A stretch of DNA of 64,000 nt from Cyanobacteria bacterium UBA6446 (GCA_002438405.1 DJOE01000017.1:77860-141859), one strand, 5' to 3'; counted from the stretch's first letter, positions 44,475 to 53,188 are shown. Numbers and translations are program-made. Notes: generated by a model from the letters alone, not told the origin.

Positions 44475-45473
44475 TTAGTAAATTCTTTCTCCTGTTTCAG
44501 AATTAAATTTGTATAATTCTGAACTGTTTATAGATAAATCAAGAGTTTTGCCGATTGTAAAATCTGAATCAAGTTTTGCTGAACATTTACGGTTCCCGAT
44601 ATTGAAATATGCGATTTTTTCACTGCCAAGCATTTCAGAAATTTCAACATTTACCGTCAATTTTATATCTCCGTCAGCTCGTTGCATTTTTTCAGGACGA
44701 ATTCCGTACAAAATATTTTCATCAAGTCCGATATCTTTACCCTCAATAAAATTCATTTGAGGTGAGCCAACAAAACCTGCAACGAAAGTGTTTTTAGGAT
44801 TGTTATAAATTTGTTCCGGAGTGTCAACCTGTTGAATATCACCGTTATTTAGTACAACAATTCTATCGCCCATTGTTAAAGCTTCTGTTTGGTCATGAGT
44901 TACATAGATAAAAGTTGTTTGCAATCTTTCGTGCAATTTTTTAATCTCAGAACGCATTTGAACACGTAATTTTGCATCTAAATTTGACAAAGGCTCGTCC
45001 ATCAAGAATACTTTAGGATTTCTTACAATTGCACGTCCTAAAGCTACTCTTTGACGTTGTCCACCTGAAAGTTGTTTAGGTTTTCTGTCTAAATATTCCC
45101 CTAAATTAAGAATTTCCGCAGCTTCTTGAACTTTTTTCTCAATTGTTGCTTTATCAACTTTTCTCATTTTTAATCCGAATGCGATATTTTCTCTAACGGT
45201 CATGTGAGGATATAAGGCATAACTTTGGAAAACAAATGCGATATCTCTATCTTTTGGAGGAACGTCATTAACTTTTTTATCTCCAATGTAAATTTCGCCA
45301 GATGTGATGTCTTCCAGTCCTGCAATCATTCTCAATAGAGTTGATTTTCCGCAGCCAGACGATCCGACAAGTACAACAAATTCTTTGTCTTTAATCTCTA
45401 AACTTACATTTTTAATAACAGTTTTGTTGTTGTCATAAGTTTTTCTTACATTTTTAAGAATAACGTTACTCAT
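44475..45473 (-). CDS. Sugar-type ABC transporter ATP-binding protein (UgpC/MsmK/MalK-like)
   Basis: The 332-residue ATPase has Walker A GSSGCGKST, signature LSGGQRQRVALGRA, Walker B VFLMDEPLSNLDA, switch His in VTHDQTEA, and a C-terminal TOBE-type regulatory domain (GIRPEKM). It powers carbohydrate or glycerol-phosphate importers. No permease or binding protein lies nearby, so it may serve several importers, as MsmX does in Bacillus. Its start overlaps the end of the kinase-like gene by eight bases and uses AAGGAAATAA inside it, so the two proteins are made together. Confidence 0.9.
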   Translation of the reverse strand: MSNVILKNVRKTYDNNKTVIKNVSLEIKDKEFVVLVGSSGCGKSTLLRMIAGLEDITSGEIYIGDKKVNDVPPKDRDIAFVFQSYALYPHMTVRENIAFGLKMRKVDKATIEKKVQEAAEILNLGEYLDRKPKQLSGGQRQRVALGRAIVRNPKVFLMDEPLSNLDAKLRVQMRSEIKKLHERLQTTFIYVTHDQTEALTMGDRIVVLNNGDIQQVDTPEQIYNNPKNTFVAGFVGSPQMNFIEGKDIGLDENILYGIRPEKMQRADGDIKLTVNVEISEMLGSEKIAYFNIGNRKCSAKLDSDFTIGKTLDLSINSSELYKFNSETGERIY

Positions 45474-46599
45474 TTATTTCCTTTTCAATCGGAAGAATAA
45501 TATCGTAAACAGTGCCTTTCATAACTTCTGAATTGATTACTATACTTCCTTTAGCTCTCTTTGTTAAAATTGTAGAAGTTCCTAAATTCAAAGAACGTAA
45601 AAAGTTTTTCTTACCTTTTTCTAATTGCGCATAAGGTTCGCACAGATATCTCATTTCTTCTTCCGGAATTCCTGCGCCTGTATCTTTTATAGATAAATGA
45701 ATAAATCCATTCAACATTTCAGGAGCTGCAACCCCGAATTTTAGAGCTGTACGTTCGTCTGGATTTTTCAAGTTTATGCTTATATAACCTGTTTCGGTCA
45801 TTCCAGTAGCAACTTCCAAAATATTATGAACGATTTTTTGTAAAGCTTTCACATCAGAATAGATTGTGCGCTTATCAATAGAATCATAATCAAAATCCAA
45901 TGACAATTTCTTTTGCTCAATTATTGAGTTGAACTCTTTTGTAATATTTTTGATTGTTTCAACAATATCAAAGTTTTGGAATTGAGCTTCATACAAAGAA
46001 GATTCCGCATAAGTAAATTCCAAGAGTTTGTCCATAAAATGATACAAATCATTTGAATTGTTGTTGATTATTTTAATATATTTTGCTTGCTTTTCGGTTA
46101 ATTCTCCACCAATTCCATCAAGCAATCCTTGAGAAAAACCTGTGATTGATGTGATTGGGGATTTTATATCGCCCTCTAATTTTACAAGCATTGCATTTTT
46201 TTCGCCGTTGAATTTTGCAATCTTTTCTTCTGTTGCGACTTCATCTGTTAATCTTGTCAAATCTCTTATGGCTAAACAATATCCGCCATTTTGTTTTGTA
46301 GCATTTAATTCTACATAAAATTCTCTTCCTGGGATAACCGCAGTAGCTATTACAGGTTTTCCTGATTTGATAGACGATTCAATTACGTCAAGTCCATTTT
46401 TGATAATGTTATCAATTTTGATTGGATTTTCATCATCAATTTTAAATCCAAAGCATTCAAAAGCCTTGTGGTTAGCTCGTTCGATTGTACCTTGAAAGTC
46501 AACAAAAATAATGGAATCCGGCAAATTATTAATAGTTCTAAATGCCGTTAAAGACCACCATAAATTTTTCACAATTTTTTCTAAGTTCATAATTTGCAT
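45466..46599 (-). CDS. Histidine-kinase-like protein lacking the phospho-accepting histidine
   Basis: The 377-residue protein (ATG 46599, AAAGGA upstream) has an N-terminal PAS domain (about 20-120: LPDSIIFVDFQGTIERANHK), a HisKA-like dimer helix and an HATPase-like C-terminus. At the H-box, where kinases have SHELRTPL, it reads EGDIKSPI: the His is Gly143. The N-box reads NILEVAT instead of N-x-x-x-NA, and the G2 loop reads NLGTSTIL instead of GLGL; DTGAGI is kept. It therefore probably cannot autophosphorylate and may act as a signal-binding scaffold. It is translationally coupled to the ABC ATPase. Confidence 0.85.
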   Translation of the reverse strand: MQIMNLEKIVKNLWWSLTAFRTINNLPDSIIFVDFQGTIERANHKAFECFGFKIDDENPIKIDNIIKNGLDVIESSIKSGKPVIATAVIPGREFYVELNATKQNGGYCLAIRDLTRLTDEVATEEKIAKFNGEKNAMLVKLEGDIKSPITSITGFSQGLLDGIGGELTEKQAKYIKIINNNSNDLYHFMDKLLEFTYAESSLYEAQFQNFDIVETIKNITKEFNSIIEQKKLSLDFDYDSIDKRTIYSDVKALQKIVHNILEVATGMTETGYISINLKNPDERTALKFGVAAPEMLNGFIHLSIKDTGAGIPEEEMRYLCEPYAQLEKGKKNFLRSLNLGTSTILTKRAKGSIVINSEVMKGTVYDIILPIEKEINE

Positions 46600-46783
46600 T
46601 ATATCCTTTTGTAGTATATAATACATCATAACATGAAAAATTAGTGAAGAATTACATGTAAATTTTTGTAATTTTTTTGTTCTTAAAGTAGCAAAAAATA
46701 TTATTTAGGTGTTTTCTTAACAAAAACTAAAACCAAACATGATGATAGAGAATGAAGTTAATCTTCTGAAAGTAGGTGATACT

Positions 46784-47113
46784 ATGAGAGAAATCGACAA
46801 CAACATCAACAATTTAAACTTCAAAGGTATCCAAAAACCTGTTCAAGCAGAAATTGTTCCTGACGAAGCAACTGCACCAGCTCAAAAAGAAGCTAAAGAA
46901 ATCAAAGATTTGGCAAATGTTCCTGAGGCAACATTGGGAAAATCTCAAATTTCATCAGATTCAATTGAAAGTGATATGAAATTTTTAGAGAAAAATCCTA
47001 AGCTTGCTATGGCTATTAACCAAGCTATTGACAGTTATGCTGAAACTCATACAGAAGATGAAACGATGAAAATGCTTGAAAAATGTCATCAAGAATTCGT
47101 TGCTAAAAAATAA
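46784..47113 (+). CDS. Small lineage-type protein with NLNFKG motif, 109 aa
   Basis: The start at 46784 has AGGTGAT upstream; an ATG at 46739 gives a longer reading without a binding site. The N-terminus (NNINNLNFKGIQKP) has a motif similar to NISFGE of the protein at 60401. The rest is acidic and helical (EATAPAQKEAKEIKDLANVP, SIESDMKFLEKNPKLAMAIN). No signal peptide or membrane span. Function unknown. Confidence 0.6.
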   Translation: MREIDNNINNLNFKGIQKPVQAEIVPDEATAPAQKEAKEIKDLANVPEATLGKSQISSDSIESDMKFLEKNPKLAMAINQAIDSYAETHTEDETMKMLEKCHQEFVAKK

Positions 47114-47142
47114 TTGACTGCATAAAACAATAAATTGCTATT

Positions 47143-47167
47143 AAACTAAATTATTTTTATTTAGTTT
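47143..47167. terminator. AT-rich bidirectional hairpin between convergent genes
   Basis: AAACTAAAT and ATTTAGTTT form a 9-bp stem with a T-rich loop between the small protein gene and aroQ. GC content is low, so its strength is uncertain. Confidence 0.4.
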
Positions 47168-47176
47168 GTAAATAAT

Positions 47177-47632
47177 TTAATCGTTTGCACTGGTCAAAAA
47201 GTTGACCAGTCCTTGAAGCCCTAGTTTATAACTATCAATTTTAAAACCGGTAATTTGACCGACACAAACATCAGCAAACATTGAGTGATGCCTAAATTCT
47301 TCTCGTTTGTAAATGTTTGATATGTGAACTTCGACAGTCGGAATTTTTACAGAAGTCAATGCATCACGAATTGCAATACTTGTATGAGTGAAAGCTCCTG
47401 CGTTGAGAATAATTCCGTCAAAATTGCCTAGTGCGTATTGGATTTTTTCGATAATTTCGCCCTCAAAATTGCTTTGGAAAATTTCCAAATTTACACCCAA
47501 TTCAAAAGAATATTCGTGCAACTCCATTTCAAGGTCTTTGTAAGACTTTGAACCATATTGTTCCGGCTCTCTAACACCTAACATATTTATATTTGGACCA
47601 TTAATAACCAAGATGTTTAAATTTCTATTCAT
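47177..47632 (-). CDS. aroQ: 3-dehydroquinate dehydratase, type II
   Basis: The 151-residue enzyme (ATG 47632) has LVINGPNINMLGVREPEQYG at the start, the SNFEGEIIEKIQ segment, GIILNAGAFTHTSIAIRDAL and VEVHISNIYKREEFRHHSMF, all type II dehydroquinase signatures with the catalytic Tyr and His. It forms 3-dehydroshikimate, the substrate of AroE, also in this window but 35 kb away. There is no Shine-Dalgarno; TATAAT lies six bases upstream of the ATG, implying a leaderless mRNA. Confidence 0.95.
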   Translation of the reverse strand: MNRNLNILVINGPNINMLGVREPEQYGSKSYKDLEMELHEYSFELGVNLEIFQSNFEGEIIEKIQYALGNFDGIILNAGAFTHTSIAIRDALTSVKIPTVEVHISNIYKREEFRHHSMFADVCVGQITGFKIDSYKLGLQGLVNFLTSAND

Positions 47633-47638
47633 ATAAGT

Positions 47639-47644
47639 ATTATA
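47639..47644 (-). promoter_or_regulatory. -10 element of aroQ, six bases before the start codon
   Basis: TATAAT on the minus strand is followed by ACTTAT and ATG. The -35 region is weak. Confidence 0.5.
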
Positions 47645-47766
47645 ATACAAAATTTGGATTTAATAAACCCCTACTTGACACAAATTTAAAACATGGTAAA
47701 TGAGGTCTATTCAAGGATTTTCAAGTTTTTAAAATCGCAATTGTAAATTTTTGTTAAAATATGGAT

Positions 47767-47876
47767 TCCATGCGTAACCAAAAAATCATGCTTGGATTAT
47801 CATGCATGTACAAACTATCCCAAAATCTCCTCCCAAGATTATTGTTCAAGTCGCAAAAAGTTGTGACTTTTTTTTT
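47767..47876 (+). ncRNA. Candidate small RNA
   Basis: Both neighbours are on the minus strand, yet the plus strand has an extended -10 (TGTTAAAAT, 47752-47760) and, about 90 bases later, a hairpin (AAGTCGCA/TTGTGACTT-type stem at 47848-47869, one G-T pair) followed by nine T. This would give a transcript near 110 nt. It contains three CATGC units (about 47769, 47787, 47800). No known RNA family is recognised and no protein frame fits. Confidence 0.3.
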
Positions 47877-47921
47877 GACTAAAATTGGGAGAAAATCAAG
47901 TTAATCGGTGGTACTAAAATC

Positions 47922-48164
47922 TTACGATTTTAGCGATAATTCAGCTACTATTCGTGCAATGTCGGCACCACCGATTGCAACTTCTAAAATCAATGGGGAA
48001 TAAATTACCATGGTTTCTTTGTATGACATTGTATCAAGGTCAATGATGTTGAATTCTACAAAGTCTTCACCTACATACATAAGTTTTCCGTATTCTCCGC
48101 CTGTTGCCCATCTCATAAAAACATATTGATTTTCGTATTCTTTAAGCTTCTCTAACATTTTCAT
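47922..48164 (-). CDS. Small protein of possible Sm-like fold, 80 aa
   Basis: The ATG at 48164 has AGGTGAT upstream. The sequence LKEYENQYVFMRWATGGEYG then KLMYVGEDFVEFNIID and MVIYSPLILEVAIGG follows the strand order of an Sm/LSm barrel (hydrophobic strand, G-x-x-x-G-x-L-x-x-V-x-x-D-F-V, then an I-x-x-P-L strand). A short helical tail ends it. This is pattern-based inference; the protein may also be an unrelated beta-barrel. Confidence 0.6.
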   Translation of the reverse strand: MKMLEKLKEYENQYVFMRWATGGEYGKLMYVGEDFVEFNIIDLDTMSYKETMVIYSPLILEVAIGGADIARIVAELSLKS

Positions 48165-48228
48165 AAATATCACCTAATAACCCTATTAATATACTAATTA
48201 TATTAATTCCTTAGTCAATAATTCAAAT

Positions 48229-48870
48229 TTAAACGATAAAACTTCTTAATGAACCGTCTTGGTGGTACAAACCTCCACCACAAACAGTTTCTACAACTTT
48301 AAGCACAACTTCACGTGGGGCATCAATTTGATTTAGCATAAACTCTTGTCCGGTGTGCTTAATTTTGAAAATACACTTTTGATTTGCATCTGCAGGAACA
48401 TATAGAGATGCAATTTCGTTTTCTAAAAGTTTAACAACTTCTTCTTCTCTATCTTTTGCATCTTTTATGATGTCGTGATAATTTCCTCTAACAGCCATGA
48501 TTCTGTTTGAAAAAATGTGTCGTCCATCTTCTCTAAATAAGGCTTGTGGTTGGAAGTTGCAACGAGTTGTGAAACTCATTTTGTGCCATAAAATATTTAT
48601 AACAGCAACTGATTTTAGAGAATCAGATTCTACATAGATATTTTGAGTTGTAACTCCACGAGAAGAAAATGATTGCTTCAAATTGTTTGATACCAAATCC
48701 AAACAATCAATCATTCTTGAAAAAATATCGTTAGTGTTAACTGTAGAATGTTGATAATCTAAAAACTGCTTATACATGTGGGAAGAAATAAGCTCAACTC
48801 TCTCTTGAATAACTATATCTTTTTTAGTTGCGGTTTCTGAATTATCAAAACTTTCAAAATTATTTAGCAA
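48229..48870 (-). CDS. Hypothetical protein, 213 aa
   Basis: Not recognised. It starts at a TTG with AAAGGGAACG upstream. A helical N-terminal half (VIQERVELISSHMYKQFLDY) and a mixed C-terminal half with CNFQPQALFREDGRHIFSNR and TVCGGGLYHQDGSLRSFIV are seen. No signal or membrane segment. It lies between the Sm-like gene and the uridine-kinase-like gene on the same strand but with gaps on both sides. Confidence 0.6.
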   Translation of the reverse strand: MLNNFESFDNSETATKKDIVIQERVELISSHMYKQFLDYQHSTVNTNDIFSRMIDCLDLVSNNLKQSFSSRGVTTQNIYVESDSLKSVAVINILWHKMSFTTRCNFQPQALFREDGRHIFSNRIMAVRGNYHDIIKDAKDREEEVVKLLENEIASLYVPADANQKCIFKIKHTGQEFMLNQIDAPREVVLKVVETVCGGGLYHQDGSLRSFIV

Positions 48871-49010
48871 TTTTTCGTTCCCTTTTATAACCTATATTTA
48901 GAATAAACATGTTTTCTTGTAAAGATTATATCTTTTTTCGTTACAAAAATGAATACTTAATCGTACTTATTTACAAATGTTATTATTTGAAAAATAAAGA
49001 GAATTAAATA

Positions 49011-49868
49011 CTATTGAAAATTATTTGTAATAGTGTAAATGTATTCCAAAATTTGAGCAAAATAACCTAGGTCAGAATTTCCGTTAAGAACTAAATCAGC
49101 TTCTTTGCGGAAGGGCTTAACGTATTTTTCTCCTGCATCTGCAATGTAGTGCCAGTGTTTCATTGCGTTTTCTTCACTTTGGTTTCGTTCTTCTATTGCA
49201 CGGCTCATAAAACGATTTTTTCTTAGTTCGTTTTCAGTTTCTACGTAGATTTTTATATCAAAAACGTCTTTTACATTTTCGTACATAGTTGCTATACCCT
49301 CAACAACTATAATTTTTTGCGACGGAACATCAAGAGCTTTTGGCATTGAAATTCCCGTACCGTTTGGAAGATACATTGGAGCTTTAATATCAATTCCGTC
49401 AGCTAAATCTTCAAGGTCTGATCTTAAAGTATCTAATTGAAAACTTGTTGGGGCATCAACGTCATAACCATTATCTCGCAAATTGTCAAAAGAACCATAT
49501 TTATTAATTAAAGCAGAAATGTCATTAAAATAATTGTCTGTACTCAAAACAGTTACCGGCATGGAGAATTGTTCAATTACGTTTTTGATTTCACGACAGA
49601 TAGTTGATTTGCCGGAAGCAGATTCGCCTGTGATACCAATTAAAAGGTGTTTTGTGGGTTTGTTAATCAAACGTCTGCAAAATCTTGTGATGAAATCACC
49701 ATTAATTGAATTAATAATTGGCACTTCTTGTTTCTTGTCGTACAAAAATATTTGTCTGAATTTAGTTTGCAGGTAAAACGCTAATAATTCTCGTCCGGAT
49801 TTTGAATTGAAGTCGGGCTTGAATATTTTGTCCGTAGAGTTTAATTCTTTATCTATTAACAATTGCAT
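49011..49868 (-). CDS. Uridine kinase / phosphoribulokinase-family P-loop kinase
   Basis: The 285-residue protein has Walker A GITGESASGKST at about residue 75-86, STDNYFNDIS (uridine-kinase-like D-x-Y), DAPTSFQLDTLRSDLEDL, PMYLPNGTG and VVEGIATMYENV. These match the uridine kinase family, although the first 70 residues (with FNSKSGRELLAFYLQTKF) are extra. It would phosphorylate a nucleoside or related small substrate; true substrate is uncertain. GGAAAGA precedes the ATG. Confidence 0.8.
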   Translation of the reverse strand: MQLLIDKELNSTDKIFKPDFNSKSGRELLAFYLQTKFRQIFLYDKKQEVPIINSINGDFITRFCRRLINKPTKHLLIGITGESASGKSTICREIKNVIEQFSMPVTVLSTDNYFNDISALINKYGSFDNLRDNGYDVDAPTSFQLDTLRSDLEDLADGIDIKAPMYLPNGTGISMPKALDVPSQKIIVVEGIATMYENVKDVFDIKIYVETENELRKNRFMSRAIEERNQSEENAMKHWHYIADAGEKYVKPFRKEADLVLNGNSDLGYFAQILEYIYTITNNFQ

Positions 49869-50057
49869 ATTCTTTCCATGTTTTATTGAGTATGAACAAT
49901 ATAATACATGAGAAAAAAGTTTTTTGCTAGTATAAATTTTATTTATGAAATATTTTTCAACAAATCATTAATATTGCCATTTAGAACTTTAGAAATATTG
50001 TAAACAAAGAACATAGATTGAAACAGAGTGACATCGTAACCTCGTTCACTGGAACAA

Positions 50058-50096
50058 CCCTCACCCCAACCCCTCTCCCTTTACAAAGGGCGAGGG
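50058..50096. repeat. Diverged copy of the dispersed palindromic repeat
   Basis: CCCTCACCCCAACCCCTCTC followed by CCTTTACAAAGGGCGAGGG has the same plan as the 36-bp repeat in reverse orientation, with a CCCTTTACAAAGGG core. The gap 49869-50480 has no intact gene. Confidence 0.7.
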
Positions 50097-50143
50097 AGTA
50101 AATAAATGACAATTAATAATAAATGACTAAAAAGGAGAATAAA

Positions 50144-50316
50144 ATGAAATCATTTATAGACTTATCCACTTATCAATCTATAACTTCAATAATTATTCCC
50201 TCGCCCATTTATGGGAGAGGGCTAGGGTGAGGGTTAAATATTACAATGAAACGTTAAGAAGATTCGGAAACTATGGCGGAATCGGGTATTGGTTGTACAG
50301 AACGGGCAATAAATGA
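50144..50316 (+). pseudogene. Remnant of a very small gene interrupted by the palindromic repeat
   Basis: AAAAAGGAGAATAAAATG (50130-50146) is a perfect ribosome binding site and start; the frame MKSFIDLSTYQSITSIII runs into the repeat and stops at 50228-50230. Beyond the repeat another frame reads KYYNETLRRFGNYGGIGYW then LYRTGNK before a stop at 50314-50316. The two halves may be one former gene of about 45 codons. Speculative. Confidence 0.25.
50198..50243. repeat. Dispersed palindromic repeat with shared flank
   Basis: The 36-bp core (50198-50233) equals the copy in the pilin gene and differs by one base from 19158-19193; GGGTTAAATAT after it is shared with the 19-kb copy, so the mobile unit is longer than 36 bp. 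Confidence 0.85.
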
Positions 50317-50480
50317 TTTAGTAAATAATAGCTTTTTTAATTATTAGTATGAGTATCTTAGGTTATTCGTTGCAAAATTTATTAAGTAACATTAATTTTT
50401 TAAACAAATATTATATTATATAAAATTTTTTCTTGTTGTATAATATGAAAGTAAGATTTACGAAATAAGGAGAGGGTAAT

Positions 50481-51890
50481 ATGGAAACATTAACCGCAAC
50501 AGAGGGTTTAATAACCAAGATTATCGGACCGGTTGTTGACGTTGAATTCCCTAGCGGAGATTTGCCGAATATATATACAGCATTAAATATGTTCCAAGAC
50601 GATGGAACTAAAGTTGTTGCAGAAGTTCAGCAAATGCTTGGTTCTAACAAGGTTAGAACTGTTGCTATGTCTTCAACTGATGGTCTTAGACGTGGCATGA
50701 AAGTTATAAATACAAAAGAACCGATTAAAATTCCGGTTGGTAAAGCAATTTTAGGAAGAATTCTTAATGTTGTCGGAGATGCGGTTGATAATCAGGGAGA
50801 AATTCAAACTGATACTTATCTTCCAATCCACAGGGAATCACCAAAATTAGTTGACCAAAATACAGATGTTGAAATTCTTGAAACCGGTATTAAGGCAATT
50901 GACCTTCTACAACCATATCAAAAAGGTGGTAAAATTGGTTTGTTCGGTGGTGCCGGTGTTGGTAAAACCGTATTGATTCAAGAATTGATTCACAACATTG
51001 CAATGGCACACAATGGTGTATCAGTGTTTGGTGGTGTTGGTGAAAGAACTCGTGAGGGTAATGACCTTTGGAATGAGTTCAAAGAAAGTGGTGTATTAGA
51101 CAAAGTTGGTTTGATATACGGTCAAATGAATGAACCACCAGGAGCCAGAATGAGAGTAGGTTTGTCTGCTTTGACTGCTGCTGAATATTTTAGAGATTTT
51201 TCAAAACAAGACGTGTTGTTATTCATTGATAACATTTTCAGATTTACTCAAGCTGGTTCTGAAGTATCAGCACTATTAGGACGTATGCCTAGTGCCGTTG
51301 GTTACCAACCTACATTGGCTACTGAAATGGGTGAACTACAAGAAAGAATTACTTCAACAAAAGATGGTTCTATCACATCAGTTCAAGCAATTTATGTACC
51401 GGCAGATGACTTAACTGACCCTGCTCCGGCTACAACATTCGCTCACCTTGATGCTTCAACTGTATTGTCAAGAAATATTGCATCTTTAGGTATTTATCCT
51501 GCAGTTGACCCATTAGAATCAAGTTCTAGAGCTTTGGATCCGCATATTATCGGTGATGAACATTACGAAGTTACAAGAAAAGTTCTTGAAATCTTGCAAA
51601 AATACAAAGAATTACAAGATATCATTGCAATTTTAGGTATGGACGAATTATCTGAAGAAGATAAAGAAACTGTAAATAGAGCAAGAAAAATTCAAAAATT
51701 CTTATCTCAACCATTCTTCGTAGCAGAACAATTCTCTGGTATCAAAGGTAAATATGTTAAAGTTTCTGATACAATTCGTGGCTTCAAAGAAATTATTGAG
51801 GGTAAACATGACGATTTACCTGAACAAGCTTTCTACATGGTAGGAACAATTGAAGAAGCCGTTGAAAAAGCAAAAACTATTGAGGAATAA
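50481..51890 (+). CDS. atpD: F1Fo ATP synthase subunit beta
   Basis: The 469-residue catalytic subunit has Walker A GGAGVGKTVL, GERTREGNDLW, the catalytic-loop ALLGRMPSAVGYQPTL and DDLTDPAPATTFAHLDA. It is complete. GGAGAGGG precedes the ATG. It is followed two bases later by atpC, and no other ATP synthase gene is in the window. A separate beta-epsilon pair is the cyanobacterial arrangement. In a fermenting anaerobe the complex may run as a proton or sodium pump. Confidence 0.97.
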   Translation: METLTATEGLITKIIGPVVDVEFPSGDLPNIYTALNMFQDDGTKVVAEVQQMLGSNKVRTVAMSSTDGLRRGMKVINTKEPIKIPVGKAILGRILNVVGDAVDNQGEIQTDTYLPIHRESPKLVDQNTDVEILETGIKAIDLLQPYQKGGKIGLFGGAGVGKTVLIQELIHNIAMAHNGVSVFGGVGERTREGNDLWNEFKESGVLDKVGLIYGQMNEPPGARMRVGLSALTAAEYFRDFSKQDVLLFIDNIFRFTQAGSEVSALLGRMPSAVGYQPTLATEMGELQERITSTKDGSITSVQAIYVPADDLTDPAPATTFAHLDASTVLSRNIASLGIYPAVDPLESSSRALDPHIIGDEHYEVTRKVLEILQKYKELQDIIAILGMDELSEEDKETVNRARKIQKFLSQPFFVAEQFSGIKGKYVKVSDTIRGFKEIIEGKHDDLPEQAFYMVGTIEEAVEKAKTIEE

Positions 51891-51892
51891 TT

Positions 51893-52285
51893 ATGAAACT
51901 AAAAATTATTACGCAAGAAAGAGTTGTTTTTGACGAAGAGGTTGATGAAATCTACTCTAAAGGTATTGATGGTGAATTCGGTATTTTGAAAGGTCATATT
52001 CCAATAATGACGGCTCTTGATATCGGGGTTACTCGAGCTAAACAGGGTGAAGAGTTCAAAACATTTACAACAATGGGCGGAATTTTGCAATTCAAAGATG
52101 AAGAATGTCTTGTTTTGACAACATTGGCAGAAGCCGGTGAAGAAATTGATGAGGCAAGAGCAAGAGAAGCTCTTGAGCGAGCTAAAAGACGTTTGAGAGA
52201 AGCGAAAGCAAGGCTTGATGCAAAACGTGCAGAGGCTGCAATTGCAAGAGCAGAGGCTAGATTGAAAGCAAAATTAGCAAATTAG
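51893..52285 (+). CDS. atpC: F1Fo ATP synthase subunit epsilon
   Basis: The 130-residue protein has the epsilon beta-sandwich start (LKIITQERVVFDEEVDEIYS, KGIDGEFGILKGHIPIMTAL) and a C-terminal pair of helices rich in A/R/E (EEIDEARAREALERAKRRLR). It couples rotor and catalytic head and limits ATP hydrolysis. GAGGAATAATT at the atpD end serves as ribosome binding site. The operon ends at a terminator 20 bases on. Confidence 0.94.
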   Translation: MKLKIITQERVVFDEEVDEIYSKGIDGEFGILKGHIPIMTALDIGVTRAKQGEEFKTFTTMGGILQFKDEECLVLTTLAEAGEEIDEARAREALERAKRRLREAKARLDAKRAEAAIARAEARLKAKLAN

Positions 52286-52304
52286 TATAATTACTCAAAA
52301 TATT

Positions 52305-52340
52305 AAAAAGAGCCAAGAATTTAATTCTTAGCTCTTTTTT
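52305..52340 (+). terminator. Rho-independent terminator after atpC
   Basis: AAAAAGAGC-C-AAGAAT pairs with ATTCTT-A-GCTCTTTTTT (one mismatch), ending in six T. Confidence 0.8.
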
Positions 52341-52375
52341 GTATGGGATTTTAAAGAATAAGGGAGAAATTTTTT

Positions 52376-53056
52376 TTAAGCTGCTACTTCTGTTGGTTGT
52401 TGTGCTGATGGAATATCTTGTTGAAGTTTTGGTATTGATTCGGAATCCGCTGTTTTTGCTCTATTTGAGTTTACATAACCATCAATCAAACTACCAACAC
52501 CATAACCGGCTAAAGCTACGGCAGGGCAAGCGATTGCTAACTGTTTAACCTTGAATAGTTCAGAGATTTTGCCACCTTTAAATAAGTCTATAATTTTACC
52601 TGCTGCAGGAGCTAAGAAACCTAAGATTGCTAAACCTGTTTTTGCAGTTGAAGTTTTTCTGTAAATATTGCCTTTATCAGTAAATGCAAGGCTTTTATCT
52701 CTTGCAAGCAGACTGTTTGTTAATTTTGATTCATCAATTTGCGGTTGAGTTTGTTGAGATTCTGCAGTGTTATTTGCCGGTGTATTATCTGTTTGAGCTT
52801 GCAATTGGTTTGGAGTTTGAGTATTTTGAGTTTGATTTAAGGTATTTTCTGTTTTTAAGAAATCCGGCATCAAAATATCATCTTCATAATTTCCACTAAC
52901 AGGTTGTGTTAACGGATTACTACTACTATTATTGTTTGATGTAGCTGAAAATACACTATTTGGCATTTGAGCAGATGTAAATGATGTATTATTTAATGAT
53001 GAAGACGATTTATTATTACCAATAGTATTCAAATTTGTATTTAACTCTACTGACAT
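52376..53056 (-). CDS. Low-complexity N-terminus, membrane-associated C-terminus, 226 aa
   Basis: Not recognised. The first 115 residues are N/S/T/Q-rich (NTIGNNKSSSSLNNTSFTSA, ENTLNQTQNTQTPNQLQ); residues about 135-200 contain two Ala/Gly-rich hydrophobic stretches (TGLAILGFLAPAAGKIIDLF, AIACPAVALAGYGVGSLIDG). AAGGTATT precedes the ATG. The layout parallels the protein at 19594. There is no signal peptide. Confidence 0.6.
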   Translation of the reverse strand: MSVELNTNLNTIGNNKSSSSLNNTSFTSAQMPNSVFSATSNNNSSSNPLTQPVSGNYEDDILMPDFLKTENTLNQTQNTQTPNQLQAQTDNTPANNTAESQQTQPQIDESKLTNSLLARDKSLAFTDKGNIYRKTSTAKTGLAILGFLAPAAGKIIDLFKGGKISELFKVKQLAIACPAVALAGYGVGSLIDGYVNSNRAKTADSESIPKLQQDIPSAQQPTEVAA

Positions 53057-53188
53057 TTATTAATACCTTTCCACAAAAATATAATAACCTTACCCACTTA
53101 TATAAAGTATTTTTCTTTTGAAAAATTGCCTAAATTTAAAAATTATTAAAATTATGTTACCGTTCAATTTTTATGCGATACTAAAAAT

